Shown: positions 1-7,911 of the stretch, in pieces
Layout: each line of letters opens with the position of its first letter
Numbering within the stretch: position 1 is the stretch's first letter
Assembly: GCA_963814355.1 (NCBI GenBank)
Contig: CAWFCZ010000016.1
Span: forward strand, 1-64,000
Direction of reading: 5' to 3'
Source of the DNA: JADGOV01 sp963814355
Lineage (GTDB): Bacteria > Actinomycetota > Actinomycetes > JADGOV01
DNA: 64,000 nucleotides
Translations under genes and position numbers: made by a program
The notes under the pieces: generated by a model
What the model saw: the letters and a program-made list of their open reading frames with translations, nothing else
What the model was told of the DNA's origin: nothing
Database searches by the model: none

Positions 1-44
1 TTCCCAAGCTGACAGTGCGGGTTCGATTCCCGTCACCCGCTCCA
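1..44 (+). tRNA. tRNA-Gly(CCC), 3' part
   Basis: Only the 3' half lies in the window. The anticodon loop TTCCCAA is at 1-7 with anticodon CCC at 3-5. The T arm is a 5-bp stem with loop TTCGATT at 17-33 region, followed by acceptor strand CACCCGC, discriminator T and an encoded CCA at 42-44. The U discriminator and the acceptor complement expected to read GCGGGTG fit tRNA-Gly. The 5' half lies outside the window. Confidence 0.9.
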
Positions 45-313
45 CTAGCTGACCTGCATCTTTGCAGCTCAGAGCCTGTTTAGCCGCTGTCGTCGGCGTG
101 GCGCCCTTGACCACCGGTACCCCCGTGTGCCCACCCGTTGGGCGCCGAGCCCGACGCGACCATCCCGGTCGAGCTCATCGCCGGACCCGCCCTCCTGGAT
201 TGCGGCGGACAAGACAACGTCTGACCGTCCTGCCCGAAGACCCAGCGCGGTTGCGGTGGACCGTCGAGTCGTGCCGCTGTTCCTCGCCCGGTCCGCTGGG
301 GGAGGCTGATGTC
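45..313 (+). pseudogene. Thioesterase/BAAT-like hydrolase remnant in otherwise empty stretch
   Basis: No intact gene lies between the tRNA and the DinB-like gene. At 138-240 one plus frame reads IPVELIAGPALLDCGGQDNV, then a stop, then PSCPK. This resembles the segment just after the nucleophile domain in acyl-CoA thioesterase/BAAT-type alpha/beta hydrolases, where a Trp codon would be expected at the stop (TGG to TGA at 222-224). It is too short to be functional. Assignment by eye only. Confidence 0.3.
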
Positions 314-874
314 GTGGAGGCTTGGGGTGGCGCGCTGTACGGCGACCCGTGCCGGGAGTGCGGTTTCGACTGGTCGATCTCGCCGGCGGACGCGGTCCGC
401 CTGGTGGCCGGGGTGCCGGCGCTCGCCTGGAGCGCTGGGGCGTACGTCTGCCACGTTGCCGACAACCTGCGGACCTGGGCCGAACGCCTGGCCGGCGCCG
501 CGCTCGGCGGCGACCGGGAGGTGTCCGGGTACAACGAGAACCTGCTTGCTCAGGCCCGCGGGTACGCGGCCGTACCCTTGTCCGGCGCGCTGTGGTCGCA
601 AGAGCACGCGGTTCGCGACTGGCAGGCGGCGGTCCAGCTCGGGTTCCGCCAGGATGTTGTCCTGTCCCACGCCGGGCGTGGGGAGCAGACCGCGGCGGAC
701 GTCGCCCGTAACAACGCCCACGACGCCGACCACCATGCGTGGGACATCCGCCGATCGGCGCCGGACGCGCTCGACCCGCGGTTGGCCGACGGTGTGGGGG
801 CTGATCCCCGAGTCCCGTGCCGGCGACATCGGCCAGCAGATCGGAATCACCGAACGAGATCGTCACTGACTTGA
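314..874 (+). CDS. DinB-like / mycothiol-dependent-type protein
   Basis: The 186-aa product resembles small DinB/YfiT-fold proteins, a four-helix metal-binding fold that in actinobacteria includes mycothiol-dependent transferases. Candidate metal ligands are His in AYVCHVADNLRTW and the two His of NAHDADHHAWDIRRS. The GTG at 314 was chosen because GGGGGAGG ends about 9 bases upstream. Family members usually end soon after the WDIRRS motif; here about 40 Arg/Pro-rich residues follow and look like read-through, so the 3' end may carry a frameshift or lost stop. Substrate unknown. Confidence 0.6.
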   Translation: MEAWGGALYGDPCRECGFDWSISPADAVRLVAGVPALAWSAGAYVCHVADNLRTWAERLAGAALGGDREVSGYNENLLAQARGYAAVPLSGALWSQEHAVRDWQAAVQLGFRQDVVLSHAGRGEQTAADVARNNAHDADHHAWDIRRSAPDALDPRLADGVGADPRVPCRRHRPADRNHRTRSSLT

Positions 875-1224
875 GCATCGACGCTTACGTCCAGTGCACC
901 CTAGGCTGGGGCGGCGCAACCATTACACGATCAATCTCCGCGTTCCAACTTCGCCACCCCATGCTCCGCGATCTTTCGATTGTTTCGCTATTCGAGGTCC
1001 TCGACAGGGATGCCGGCCGAAACCCCTTGTCCGAGGCCGCACGCCCGTCGCAGGCCGTGAGCCCCCGCAGCGAAGATGCGCCGGTCGGCTCGACCGCGGC
1101 GTCGGCACGGCGACCGGGACGGAGGACGTGCGCCCGGCGTAGCAGCTTGTCCCCCTTTTGGGAGGCCCCACCGGTAGGAGTGTCGGCTTGACGGCTGTAA
1201 TGTCGACAGCTGATCGTTGTCGGC
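875..1224. other. Intergenic region, possible antitoxin promoter at its right end
   Basis: I see no convincing gene in this 350-base stretch. Near its right end a TTGACG hexamer at 1188-1193 and the 8-base palindrome TGTCGACA at 1201-1208 lie just before the RHH-type antitoxin start at 1225. These could be a -35 element and an autoregulatory operator, as is usual for antitoxin genes. No good -10 match is visible. Confidence 0.25.
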
Positions 1225-1523
1225 ATGAGTCCTTATCGCCGGTCGGTGCCAGCAAAGGCACTCACCGAGTTCGAGCAGGACGACGTCTGGTTGGCGGACG
1301 GAACGCGGCTCACCGAGGAGGTTGTTGACGGGATCGTCGACCAGCTACGGCGCTCCTCCGGCCAGCCCTCGTTGTCTGGGCAGGCGAGCGCCTCCCCGCA
1401 GATCGCCTTCCGCGTCGCTCCAACGGTCCGAGACCGGGCCGCCGAGGTCGCCGCCCGGGAGGGCAGGACGATTCGGAGCTGGCGCATGATGCACTCGAGG
1501 ACCGCATCGCTTCGTCCCGGTGA
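1225..1523 (+). pseudogene. Frameshifted toxin-antitoxin antitoxin (RHH/CopG-like)
   Basis: The product starts MSPYRRSVPAKALTEFEQDD and reaches AAEVAAREGRTI, the pattern of small actinobacterial antitoxins with an RHH-like C-terminus. After ATT at 1471-1473 the frame is lost. If one T is restored there, reading continues S-ELAHDALEDRIASSR and stops at TGA 1521-1523, exactly where such a ~100-aa protein should end. As given, the ORF instead runs to 1668 with unrelated residues. No toxin gene follows, so this is an orphan and probably dead antitoxin, or the base is missing by sequencing error. Confidence 0.6.
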
Positions 1524-1996
1524 TGGATCGCCACTGACATGGTCCGGATGTCAGGGTCGTTGCCCGCCGATCTGCTGCGCCCGGCGAGCCGTTGAAGCCG
1601 TAACCAGCAGTGGTGCCGCTGTGGGCGTGCACTCGACGTTGACGCGTCGACTCCCGTGCCTGCCCTAGCCCGCACGACGGAACCGCCGTACTCCTTGAGG
1701 TGGGAGCTCTAAATCCTGCACGTCCTCCTCCGCGCCCCCCGCCTGGCCGCCGTCGTCCTGAGCGAGAAAACCCCAACCCACGGCCCGGGACGGCGCTCTC
1801 CTCGACCGCTACATCGACACCCTCACCGAAGCCGTCCGCTGACCCAGGCGGCCGGACACGGCGAAAGCAACCGCCACATACCCCTCCGGTCACCGATCCC
1901 CCACCGGCACCCGCTCGGAATTCGCGAGGGCAGTCCCGGCCGCCATACGCGGTTCGGCTACCGCTGGAGTTGGGCTGCTGGATTCGCGGGCTGGGG
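1524..1996. other. Intergenic stretch without a supported gene
   Basis: Long open frames here are Pro/Arg-rich shadows. One plus frame around 1790-1832 ends LLDRYIDTLTEAVR and stop, which looks like a protein C-terminus, but I cannot assign it to a family. No RNA gene or repeat is seen. Confidence 0.4.
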
Positions 1997-2410
1997 TCAG
2001 TCGTGCAGCACGGGCACGTAGGAGATGCCGATGATCGCGCCCTCGGGTGACTGCAGCCGAGCGACCGTCTGGCCCCATGGCTCCTCGCGAGCTCCATGCA
2101 GCAGTTCGTAGCCGGCCTGCTCGAGCTCTCGTGCCGCCGGGTCGACCGCAGGGGCATCGGCGACGTCGAACTCGATGCTGACCTGCGGTATCGGCCGCTG
2201 CGCGGGCCACTGGTCGATTCCAAAGCACTCCTGAGCGGCCTGGGACAGCGGCCAGATCCCGAACGACTTGCAGCCGGCGACCTGCTCGCTGTGGTAATAC
2301 CCGTCGCCCTCGCCCCGCAGCGGGAGACCCAGCGCCTCGACATACAGGTTGCGGCTGTTGATCGGATCGGGAGCGATCAGGGCCACGGTCGCGAGGAACT
2401 CAATGTGCAT
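1997..2410 (-). CDS. VOC (glyoxalase/bleomycin-resistance fold) family protein
   Basis: This 137-aa protein has the pattern of a single-chain vicinal-oxygen-chelate protein: a first beta-alpha-beta-beta-beta unit (FLATVALIAPDPINSRNLYV, then LGLPL) and a second ending SPEGAIIGISYVP. Members bind a divalent metal and act as lyases, dioxygenases or drug-binding proteins. The metal ligands are not obvious, so function cannot be assigned. The ATG at 2410 is the start. Neighbours are remnants, so context does not help. Confidence 0.75.
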   Translation of the reverse strand: MHIEFLATVALIAPDPINSRNLYVEALGLPLRGEGDGYYHSEQVAGCKSFGIWPLSQAAQECFGIDQWPAQRPIPQVSIEFDVADAPAVDPAARELEQAGYELLHGAREEPWGQTVARLQSPEGAIIGISYVPVLHD

Positions 2411-2615
2411 GGCACCTCCTCGTTCGTCGCTGCTCGGTCACCAACCCAAGCAGGTCACGGTCAGCGTCGCCGGGAAAGGGATATTTGCTCTCCGGCTTCG
2501 ACCCGAGAGGTTCCGAGCGCCTCGAATAAATCTTGATCTGAACGGGCGATCGCCTATGCTGCCCTCGTCCGCGAAGACTGCTATTGCACACGGTTTCGGA
2601 ACGGTCTGGCCACAG

Positions 2616-2713
2616 GATGGCCGAGCGCTCCGTCAGCCCGTAGCCGAACAGTGCTTCGGCGCCCGCATCCAAGCGACGGATGACACCTTCGGTGTCTGTC
2701 TCGACCACGGCGC
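2616..2713 (-). pseudogene. PAS-domain remnant
   Basis: A short minus-strand stretch reads VETDTEGVIRRLDAGAEALF followed by GYGLTERSAI. That is the core of a PAS fold (D-x-x-G-x-I and AEALFGY). No sensor kinase, cyclase or other output domain follows, and downstream residues are not PAS-like. It abuts the truncated transposase almost directly, so this is a deletion or recombination junction rather than a gene. Confidence 0.45.
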
Positions 2714-2716
2714 GTG

Positions 2717-2974
2717 TCGGGCAGCGATCGCGCGCATCGATTCACCCGCCGCTCGAGCCAACGCGACTTCTTCCCGCTCGGTGAAGGACAGATATCGGCC
2801 CTGTAGGTCCCGGCCACGGCGCGGGCGCCCACCGCCAGCCGCACGCAGCCACGCCAGACCTCGCTTGCGATGCGTACCCGCCAACGCGGACACGTCGGTC
2901 AAGAACTCACCGCCCTGCCACGCCGCCCAGAACGGCTGATAGAGCTCCGCGACCAACTGATTGGAAAAGCGCAT
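2717..2974 (-). mobile_element. IS30-family transposase, N-terminal stump
   Basis: Eighty-six codons from ATG 2974 read like the N-terminus of an actinobacterial IS30-type transposase: MRFSNQLVAELYQPFWAAW, then LTDVSALAGTHRKRG, then YLSFTEREEVALARAAGES and RAIAAR. In intact members this enters a helix-turn-helix (LGRSPSTISREL) and then a DDE catalytic domain. Here homology stops at RAIAAR and switches to the PAS remnant, so the catalytic part is gone and the element is dead. Terminal inverted repeats could not be identified with confidence. Confidence 0.7.
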
Positions 2975-3196
2975 GACCACGTCAACACCTCGCAAAGATC
3001 AGGTATTGCGACCACCGCGTGAACCCGGGATTGTCGTTGCGGTATCCGCGACCGTCGTGGTCAGTTGGCCGGAGGCCTTCCTCGTGGACTGGGTCCCGTT
3101 TCACTTCGAGCAGCACTTCCGTGGACTCCTCCGGCCTGAGCGGGCGCCAGGCACAGGGCACCCCCACCGCGCGACGACAGCATCGGCAGCGGCCGC

Positions 3197-4051
3197 TTAC
3201 AGCGCCAGCATCGCCGCGGCGACCTCATCGATACCCGAGTTTGGAATCGCTGTCGCGGCGTCGTCAAGCACCAGCAGCCGCGCGCCAGGGATCTCCCGTG
3301 CGAGCGCTTCGCCGTTACCGACCGGGAAGAAAGGGTCGCGACGACCATGCACCACGAGCGCCGGTAGCGCAAGCTCGGGCAGGCTCTCACGCCAGCGCGG
3401 CCCGCAGTCGAGCCGGGAAAACACCACGCCCATCTGGTTGGCCGTCTGGACGGCAGGGTCCGTACCCGGCGTGCGGTCGAAGATGCGCTCAGCGGTTGCG
3501 CGGGCCGCGGCGGGGTCGTCGCCGAGGATCTGAGCGCCGGCGGCGGCGAACTGGGCCACGGCAGCGCGGTCTGCCCAGTCGGGTATCGGCAGCGCGAACC
3601 GCCGGGCCATCGTCGCCGCGTCATGGTCGGGCAGGTCGTCGTCGACCGGGCCTGGTGCAACCGGCAGCGTCCCGACGAGGGTGAGTGCCGAGAACGCGTC
3701 CGGGTGATCGAGCGCGGCGACCTGGGCGACCATCCCGCCGACACCGATGCCCGCCAGGTGCGCCGGCCGGTCATCGAGTCCGCGAGCAAGCGCCGCGGCG
3801 TCGGCGGCGAGGTCGCGCAGCGTGTACGCCGGTGCCTCGGGGTCGACAGTCGTCGACGCGCCGGAGTCGCGCAGGTCGTATCGCGCCACATGACGTCCGC
3901 CGCGGGCCAGCGTCTCGCACAGCGCGTCGGGCCAGGACAGCATGGTCGTGCCGCCCGCGAGCAGCACGAGGGGCGCCGCCGCATCGCCGAAGTGCTCGAC
4001 CCCAAGCGTGACGCCGCCGGGCGTGCGGAACGATTGGACCGTCGGAGTCAT
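3197..4051 (-). CDS. Alpha/beta hydrolase-fold protein with degenerate catalytic site
   Basis: The 284-aa chain has a full alpha/beta-hydrolase layout: PLVLLAGGTTMLSWPDAL (oxyanion region), ARYDLRDSGAST, the nucleophile elbow and VVHGRRDPFFPVGNG carrying the usual acidic residue. At the elbow it reads LAGIGVGGMVAQ, where relatives have GxSxGG, so the nucleophile position is Gly. The C-terminal catalytic His region reads ATAIPNSGIDEVA with no His. It is therefore probably not a classical serine hydrolase. ATG 4051 is preceded by a GGGGG run. It sits alone on the minus strand. Confidence 0.75.
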   Translation of the reverse strand: MTPTVQSFRTPGGVTLGVEHFGDAAAPLVLLAGGTTMLSWPDALCETLARGGRHVARYDLRDSGASTTVDPEAPAYTLRDLAADAAALARGLDDRPAHLAGIGVGGMVAQVAALDHPDAFSALTLVGTLPVAPGPVDDDLPDHDAATMARRFALPIPDWADRAAVAQFAAAGAQILGDDPAAARATAERIFDRTPGTDPAVQTANQMGVVFSRLDCGPRWRESLPELALPALVVHGRRDPFFPVGNGEALAREIPGARLLVLDDAATAIPNSGIDEVAAAMLAL

Positions 4052-4139
4052 TGTCAAACCCCCAGGCTCGGCGAAGCGCTTCTTCCAGCCTCCGAGCCAT
4101 GGCCAGAGCCAGCGCCGGGATCGGTGGGGGGCATTCGTG

Positions 4140-4733
4140 TCAGCGACGATTGACGTGCAGGGTGGGCCGGTAGACGAGCTCCTGGATGTCGCCGTCGAGC
4201 CTCCGGTGCTCGAGCAGTTCCAGGTCGAAGTCGGCGGCACCGCCGAGGACCGGATCCGTTCCGGTCCGGCCGGTGATCACCGGGAAGATCGTCACCTGGA
4301 CGCGGTCGACCAAGCCGGCGGCCATCAGCGCCCAGTTCAGCGACAGGCTGCCGTGCGAGCGCAAAGGTACCCCGGACTCCTCCTTGAGCCGGGCGACGAT
4401 GTCGACGGCGTCGCCGCTCACGACGGTCGCGTCCGGCCAGTCGAGGGGTCCTTCCAGCGTGGACGACACCACCGTGGCCGGCATGCTTCGCATCCGAGTG
4501 ACCCACGGGTCACGCACCTCAGACCCCTCGCTGCTCGAGGCCAGCATCTGCACGAACTGCCGGAACGTGGTGGCCCCGAAGACCATCCGCTGCTCCGCGT
4601 CGAACAAGGCGAGACGGTGGTCGAGCAACTCCGGACCCTGCTTGCCCCAGTAGCCGCCCCAGTCGCCGTCGCCCCCATAGGAGCCATAGCCGTCGAGGCT
4701 GGAGAAGACGTCGAAGGTGTAGGAAGCGGTCAC
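4140..4733 (-). CDS. Dihydrofolate reductase-like (RibD C-terminal fold) protein
   Basis: The ~197-aa product starts VTASYTFDVFSSLDGYGSYG and contains VFGATTFRQF, then SLSLNWALMAAGLVDRVQV and PVITGRTGTDPVLGG. This is the layout of the DHFR/RibD-C superfamily of NADPH-dependent reductases, common in actinobacteria with unknown substrate. GTG 4733 overlaps the stop of the upstream VOC stump (GTGA). An in-frame GTG at 4745 is an alternative start. Neither has a strong ribosome-binding site. Confidence 0.7.
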   Translation of the reverse strand: MTASYTFDVFSSLDGYGSYGGDGDWGGYWGKQGPELLDHRLALFDAEQRMVFGATTFRQFVQMLASSSEGSEVRDPWVTRMRSMPATVVSSTLEGPLDWPDATVVSGDAVDIVARLKEESGVPLRSHGSLSLNWALMAAGLVDRVQVTIFPVITGRTGTDPVLGGAADFDLELLEHRRLDGDIQELVYRPTLHVNRR

Positions 4734-4834
4734 GGGGACTCGCACCCCAGCACCCGGGTGTGGAACCGGTTCAGCGTGGCGTCCTGGTCACCCACCGCAA
4801 CCACGACACTCAGCACTCTCGTTGTCTTCGTCAT
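4730..4834 (-). pseudogene. VOC-protein N-terminal stump
   Basis: An ATG at 4834 opens a 34-codon frame, MTKTTRVLSVVVAVGDQDAT followed by LNRFHTRVLGCESP. It resembles the first strand-helix of a VOC/glyoxalase protein, which is normally about 120 aa. The TGA at 4732-4730 ends it, and the reductase-like gene begins at that point. It may survive only as a translational leader for that gene. Confidence 0.45.
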
Positions 4835-5359
4835 GCCCAAGTAGACCCCGACTCCTCTCGAAACTCATCGGTCACGCCCGGTCGTACCCCTTGCCAGCAC
4901 TAGGGCTGTGTACAGATCCAGCTGGCCGGGCGCCGCCAGGTTCCTGGACATGCCGCGAGCCGGACGCTCACGAAGCCCTCGGCCCGGCACTTCGAACCGG
5001 CGGCGTGCGCCCTGGCCCAGCGCACAGCAGCCACGAGCGATCAGAACTCATCGACGTTGGGAACTGAACGTTGCGGGCAGCGACACGCGCTCCGTGGCCG
5101 TCACCGGGCAGTTCGCCATGGCCGCCCTCACAGCCAAGGGCCGCCAAGCCGTCGACGAAGCGCTCCAAGCCCACCTGGCGAACGAGGAACGGCTGCTCGG
5201 TGCCCTCTCACCTGAAGGACCATCACGCTGACCGCGTCCCCCACCACGCCGTGGAGCTCCCGATCAGGAGCCCGACTCGCGCCTAGGCATCGCCGCGCAG
5301 CTTGCCCAGCAGGATGGCCGCGCCCAAGCCAGCGAGGAAGACGCCGGCCTGGCCCGGGA
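4835..5359. other. Gene-poor stretch with MarR and membrane-protein remnants
   Basis: No intact gene is present. Plus-strand 5091-5231 holds a MarR stump (listed separately). Minus-strand 5285-5356, directly after nadC, reads GQAGVFLAGLGAAILLGKL then RGDA and stop. It looks like the hydrophobic C-terminus of a membrane protein but has no start of its own. Confidence 0.4.
5091..5231 (+). pseudogene. MarR-family regulator C-terminal remnant
   Basis: The plus frame reads ALTAKGRQAVDEALQAHLAN, then EERLLGALSPEGPSR and a stop. This matches the segment after the wing of MarR regulators (LTxxGRxxVDxAxxAHxxxEExLLxxLxPEE) and then ends early. The DNA-binding helices are missing upstream, so it cannot act as a regulator. 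Confidence 0.45.
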
Positions 5360-6253
5360 TCAGCCTGCCGTATGCAGGTCCAGGCCCAAGTCGAGTGCGG
5401 GTGCGGAATGCGTCAGCGCCCCGACGGCCAGGAAGTCCACACCGGTCTGCGCCACCGCCCTCGCGTCCTGGAGACGAAGACCGCCGCTGGCCTCGGTCAG
5501 CACGCCTCGGGCCGACCTGGCGAGGGCCACCGCCTGGCTCATTTCCGAGAGGGTCATGTTGTCCAGGAGCAGCACGCCGACGCGGGCCGCGACAGCCTCA
5601 CGTACCTGATCCAGCGTGTCGCACTCGACTTCCAGCGTCGCGGCCGGCGCGTGTAACCGAATCGCTCGTACAGCGGCGGCGATTCCGCCGGCGGCCACGA
5701 CGTGGTTGTCCTTGACCAGCGCAGCGTCCCCGAGGCCCATCCGGTGGTTGGCGCCGCCCCCGCAGCGTACGGCGTACTTCTGCAGCTGGCGCAGCCCCGG
5801 CACAGTCTTGCGGGTGTCGCGGATGACGGCGCTGGTGCCCGCGACCTCATCGACCCAGGCGCGGGTGAGCGTGGCAATCCCCGAGAGGTGTGTCAGCAGG
5901 TTCAGCAGCGTCCGTTCGGCCGTCAACATCGCACGAAGTGGGCCGGTGATGCGCAGCACGGCCGCTCCTTGAGTAACCCGTTCCCCGTCACCTCGTAGGA
6001 CCTCTGCTGCCAGACCGGACCCGGCCGCCTCCAGGACACAGAGCGCGACCGGCAGGCCGGCCAGAGTCCCGGCGGCCCGGGCGACGACGTGGGCGGTCGC
6101 CGAGGCCGCCGGCGGCACCGTAGCCTCCGTGGTCACATCCGGCCCGAGCCGCAGATCCTCCGCCAGCGCGGTTCGTACCACCCGTTCCACGTCGGCCGGG
6201 TCGAGACCGGCCACCTCAAGCGCGCCAAGCACGCGGGGGGAGAACGCCCTCAC
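5360..6253 (-). CDS. nadC: Nicotinate-nucleotide pyrophosphorylase (carboxylating)
   Basis: Quinolinate phosphoribosyltransferase converts quinolinate and PRPP to nicotinate mononucleotide, the third step of de novo NAD synthesis. The 297-aa protein shows EDLRLGPDVTTEATVP, the catalytic-core RDTRKTVPGLRQLQKYAVRC, GGANHRMGLGDAALVKDNH and LEVECDTLDQVREAV with LLLDNM. I place the start at GTG 6253 because it forms a GTGA overlap with the nadB stop; the longer open frame upstream has no family similarity. It is the last gene of a leftward nadABC operon. Confidence 0.95.
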   Translation of the reverse strand: MRAFSPRVLGALEVAGLDPADVERVVRTALAEDLRLGPDVTTEATVPPAASATAHVVARAAGTLAGLPVALCVLEAAGSGLAAEVLRGDGERVTQGAAVLRITGPLRAMLTAERTLLNLLTHLSGIATLTRAWVDEVAGTSAVIRDTRKTVPGLRQLQKYAVRCGGGANHRMGLGDAALVKDNHVVAAGGIAAAVRAIRLHAPAATLEVECDTLDQVREAVAARVGVLLLDNMTLSEMSQAVALARSARGVLTEASGGLRLQDARAVAQTGVDFLAVGALTHSAPALDLGLDLHTAG

Positions 6254-7911
6254 GCGGCCGTAGCCTCCCGACGCGCCGAGCGCACGCGGATCTGGTCCCC
6301 ATCGAGGCGCAGCGTCAGGTGGTCCGCCCACTCCGGCCGCGATGCTGGCGCGTCGGTGCGCCGATGGCAGCCGCGGCTCTCCCGCCTGGCCAACGCGGCC
6401 GCCGCGACCAGCGTGGAGACCGTGTGCAGGCCGGTCGCCTCGACCGTTGCCAGGTCCAGTTCCGGACTCGACGCGGCGGGCACGGCCGCGAGCTGCTCGA
6501 GCAGGCGTTCCAGTCCCGTGGGTGAGCGGAGCACGCCCAACCCGAGCGAGGTCGCGTGAGCGGTGCCGGATTGCGAGGCGGCAGCGACGCCCCAGCCGTG
6601 TAGCCCAGGTACCGGTTCGCCACCGGTGGGCAGCCGGGCGGCCAACAGCTCCCCGGCTCCCCGACCGGCAACCAGCGCCTCGGTCACCGAGTTCGAGGCC
6701 AGCCGGTTGGCTCCGTGAACGCCGGTACAGGCGACCTCACCGACCGCGAACAGTCCCGGCACCGACGTGCGCCCCAGCAGATCCGCCCGTACCCCGCCGC
6801 AGGCGTAGTGCGCGCCCGGGGCGACCGGTATCGGCTCGGTGACGGGGTCGATACCAGCCACGCGACACCCGGCCAAGACGGTGGGGAAGCGGCGCTCCAG
6901 AACGGCGCGGCCGAGCCTCGTGGCGTCGAGGAACACGTGCGTGGCGACGCCTCCCGGCGCCTCGGCCATCCGCTGCTGCATCGCGGCGGTCACGACGTCG
7001 CGGGGGGCCAGGTCGGCGAGCGGGTGCCGGTCGGCCATGACCCGTCTCCCGACCGCGTCGAGGAGTACCGCACCGGCACCGCGTAGCGCCTCGGTGACCA
7101 GCATCTGTTGCCCCCGAGCCGCCGCGCCGCGCCAGAGCACCGTGGGGTGGAACTGCATGAACTCCACATCCTGCACCTCGGCCCCCGCCCGGAGCGCCTG
7201 GCATAGCCCATCGCCGGTCGCGCCCGCTGGGTTTGTGGTCGCCGCCCAGGCCTGCCCGAGGCCGCCCGTTGCCAGTACGACCGCCCGGGAACGCACCGCG
7301 CCGGCCTGGAGCCCGCCGCTGGCGTCGACCCGCCCAGCGGTGACACCCACGGCGGCGCCGGTCCCGTCGAGCAGGACGTCGAGGGCTGACACGTGCTCGA
7401 GCAGCTCCACGGGTGAGGCCCGCAACGCCGAGACCAGGGTGCGGTCCACTTCGGCGCCGGAGGCGTCACCACCAGCATGGACCACGCGATCACGGGAGTG
7501 GCCACCCTCACGGCTGAGCGCGAGTCTGGCCCGCTGCCCGCGTACGTCGTCGTTGTCGACGTCGAAGGCCGCGCCTAGGTGGCGCAGTCGCGCGAGTTCG
7601 AGCGGAGCCGCGGCCACCAGCCGGCGTACGGCCTCGGCGTTGCACAGCCCCGCGCCCGCCGCGAGGGTGTCATGCACGTGCAGGTCGAAGGAGTCACCCG
7701 GATCGAGTACGGCGGCCAGCCCGCCCTGCGCCAGCGCCGTCGCGCCCGACCCGAGGGCGCCCTTGCACAGCAGCAGGACCCGGCGGCCACCGCCAGCAGC
7801 GGCCAGCGCCGCGGAGCACCCGGCCGCGCCGGCGCCGACGACGACGACATCGGCCTCACGCTCCCAGGTGAGCGCCGGCGCAGGGAGGCGCCGCACCGTG
7901 GGCCCGGTCAC
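6250..7911 (-). CDS. nadB: L-aspartate oxidase
   Basis: This FAD enzyme oxidises L-aspartate to iminoaspartate, the first committed step to quinolinate. The 553-aa sequence has the FAD dinucleotide motif VVVGAGAAGCSAA near the N-terminus, ATALAQGGLAAVL, the VVLATGGLG motif in the middle and the active-site region GAHYACGGVRADL with GANRLASNSVTEALVAGRGA before a helical C-terminal domain. ATG 7911 overlaps the nadA stop (ATGA) and its stop overlaps nadC (GTGA), so the three are translationally coupled. Confidence 0.95.
   Translation of the reverse strand: MTGPTVRRLPAPALTWEREADVVVVGAGAAGCSAALAAAGGGRRVLLLCKGALGSGATALAQGGLAAVLDPGDSFDLHVHDTLAAGAGLCNAEAVRRLVAAAPLELARLRHLGAAFDVDNDDVRGQRARLALSREGGHSRDRVVHAGGDASGAEVDRTLVSALRASPVELLEHVSALDVLLDGTGAAVGVTAGRVDASGGLQAGAVRSRAVVLATGGLGQAWAATTNPAGATGDGLCQALRAGAEVQDVEFMQFHPTVLWRGAAARGQQMLVTEALRGAGAVLLDAVGRRVMADRHPLADLAPRDVVTAAMQQRMAEAPGGVATHVFLDATRLGRAVLERRFPTVLAGCRVAGIDPVTEPIPVAPGAHYACGGVRADLLGRTSVPGLFAVGEVACTGVHGANRLASNSVTEALVAGRGAGELLAARLPTGGEPVPGLHGWGVAAASQSGTAHATSLGLGVLRSPTGLERLLEQLAAVPAASSPELDLATVEATGLHTVSTLVAAAALARRESRGCHRRTDAPASRPEWADHLTLRLDGDQIRVRSARREATAA

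Noticed and set aside
1700..1840. Possible C-terminal remnant of a regulator (LLDRYIDTLTEAVR then stop)
   Set aside because: Too short and without any family motif; could be chance in a GC-rich frame.
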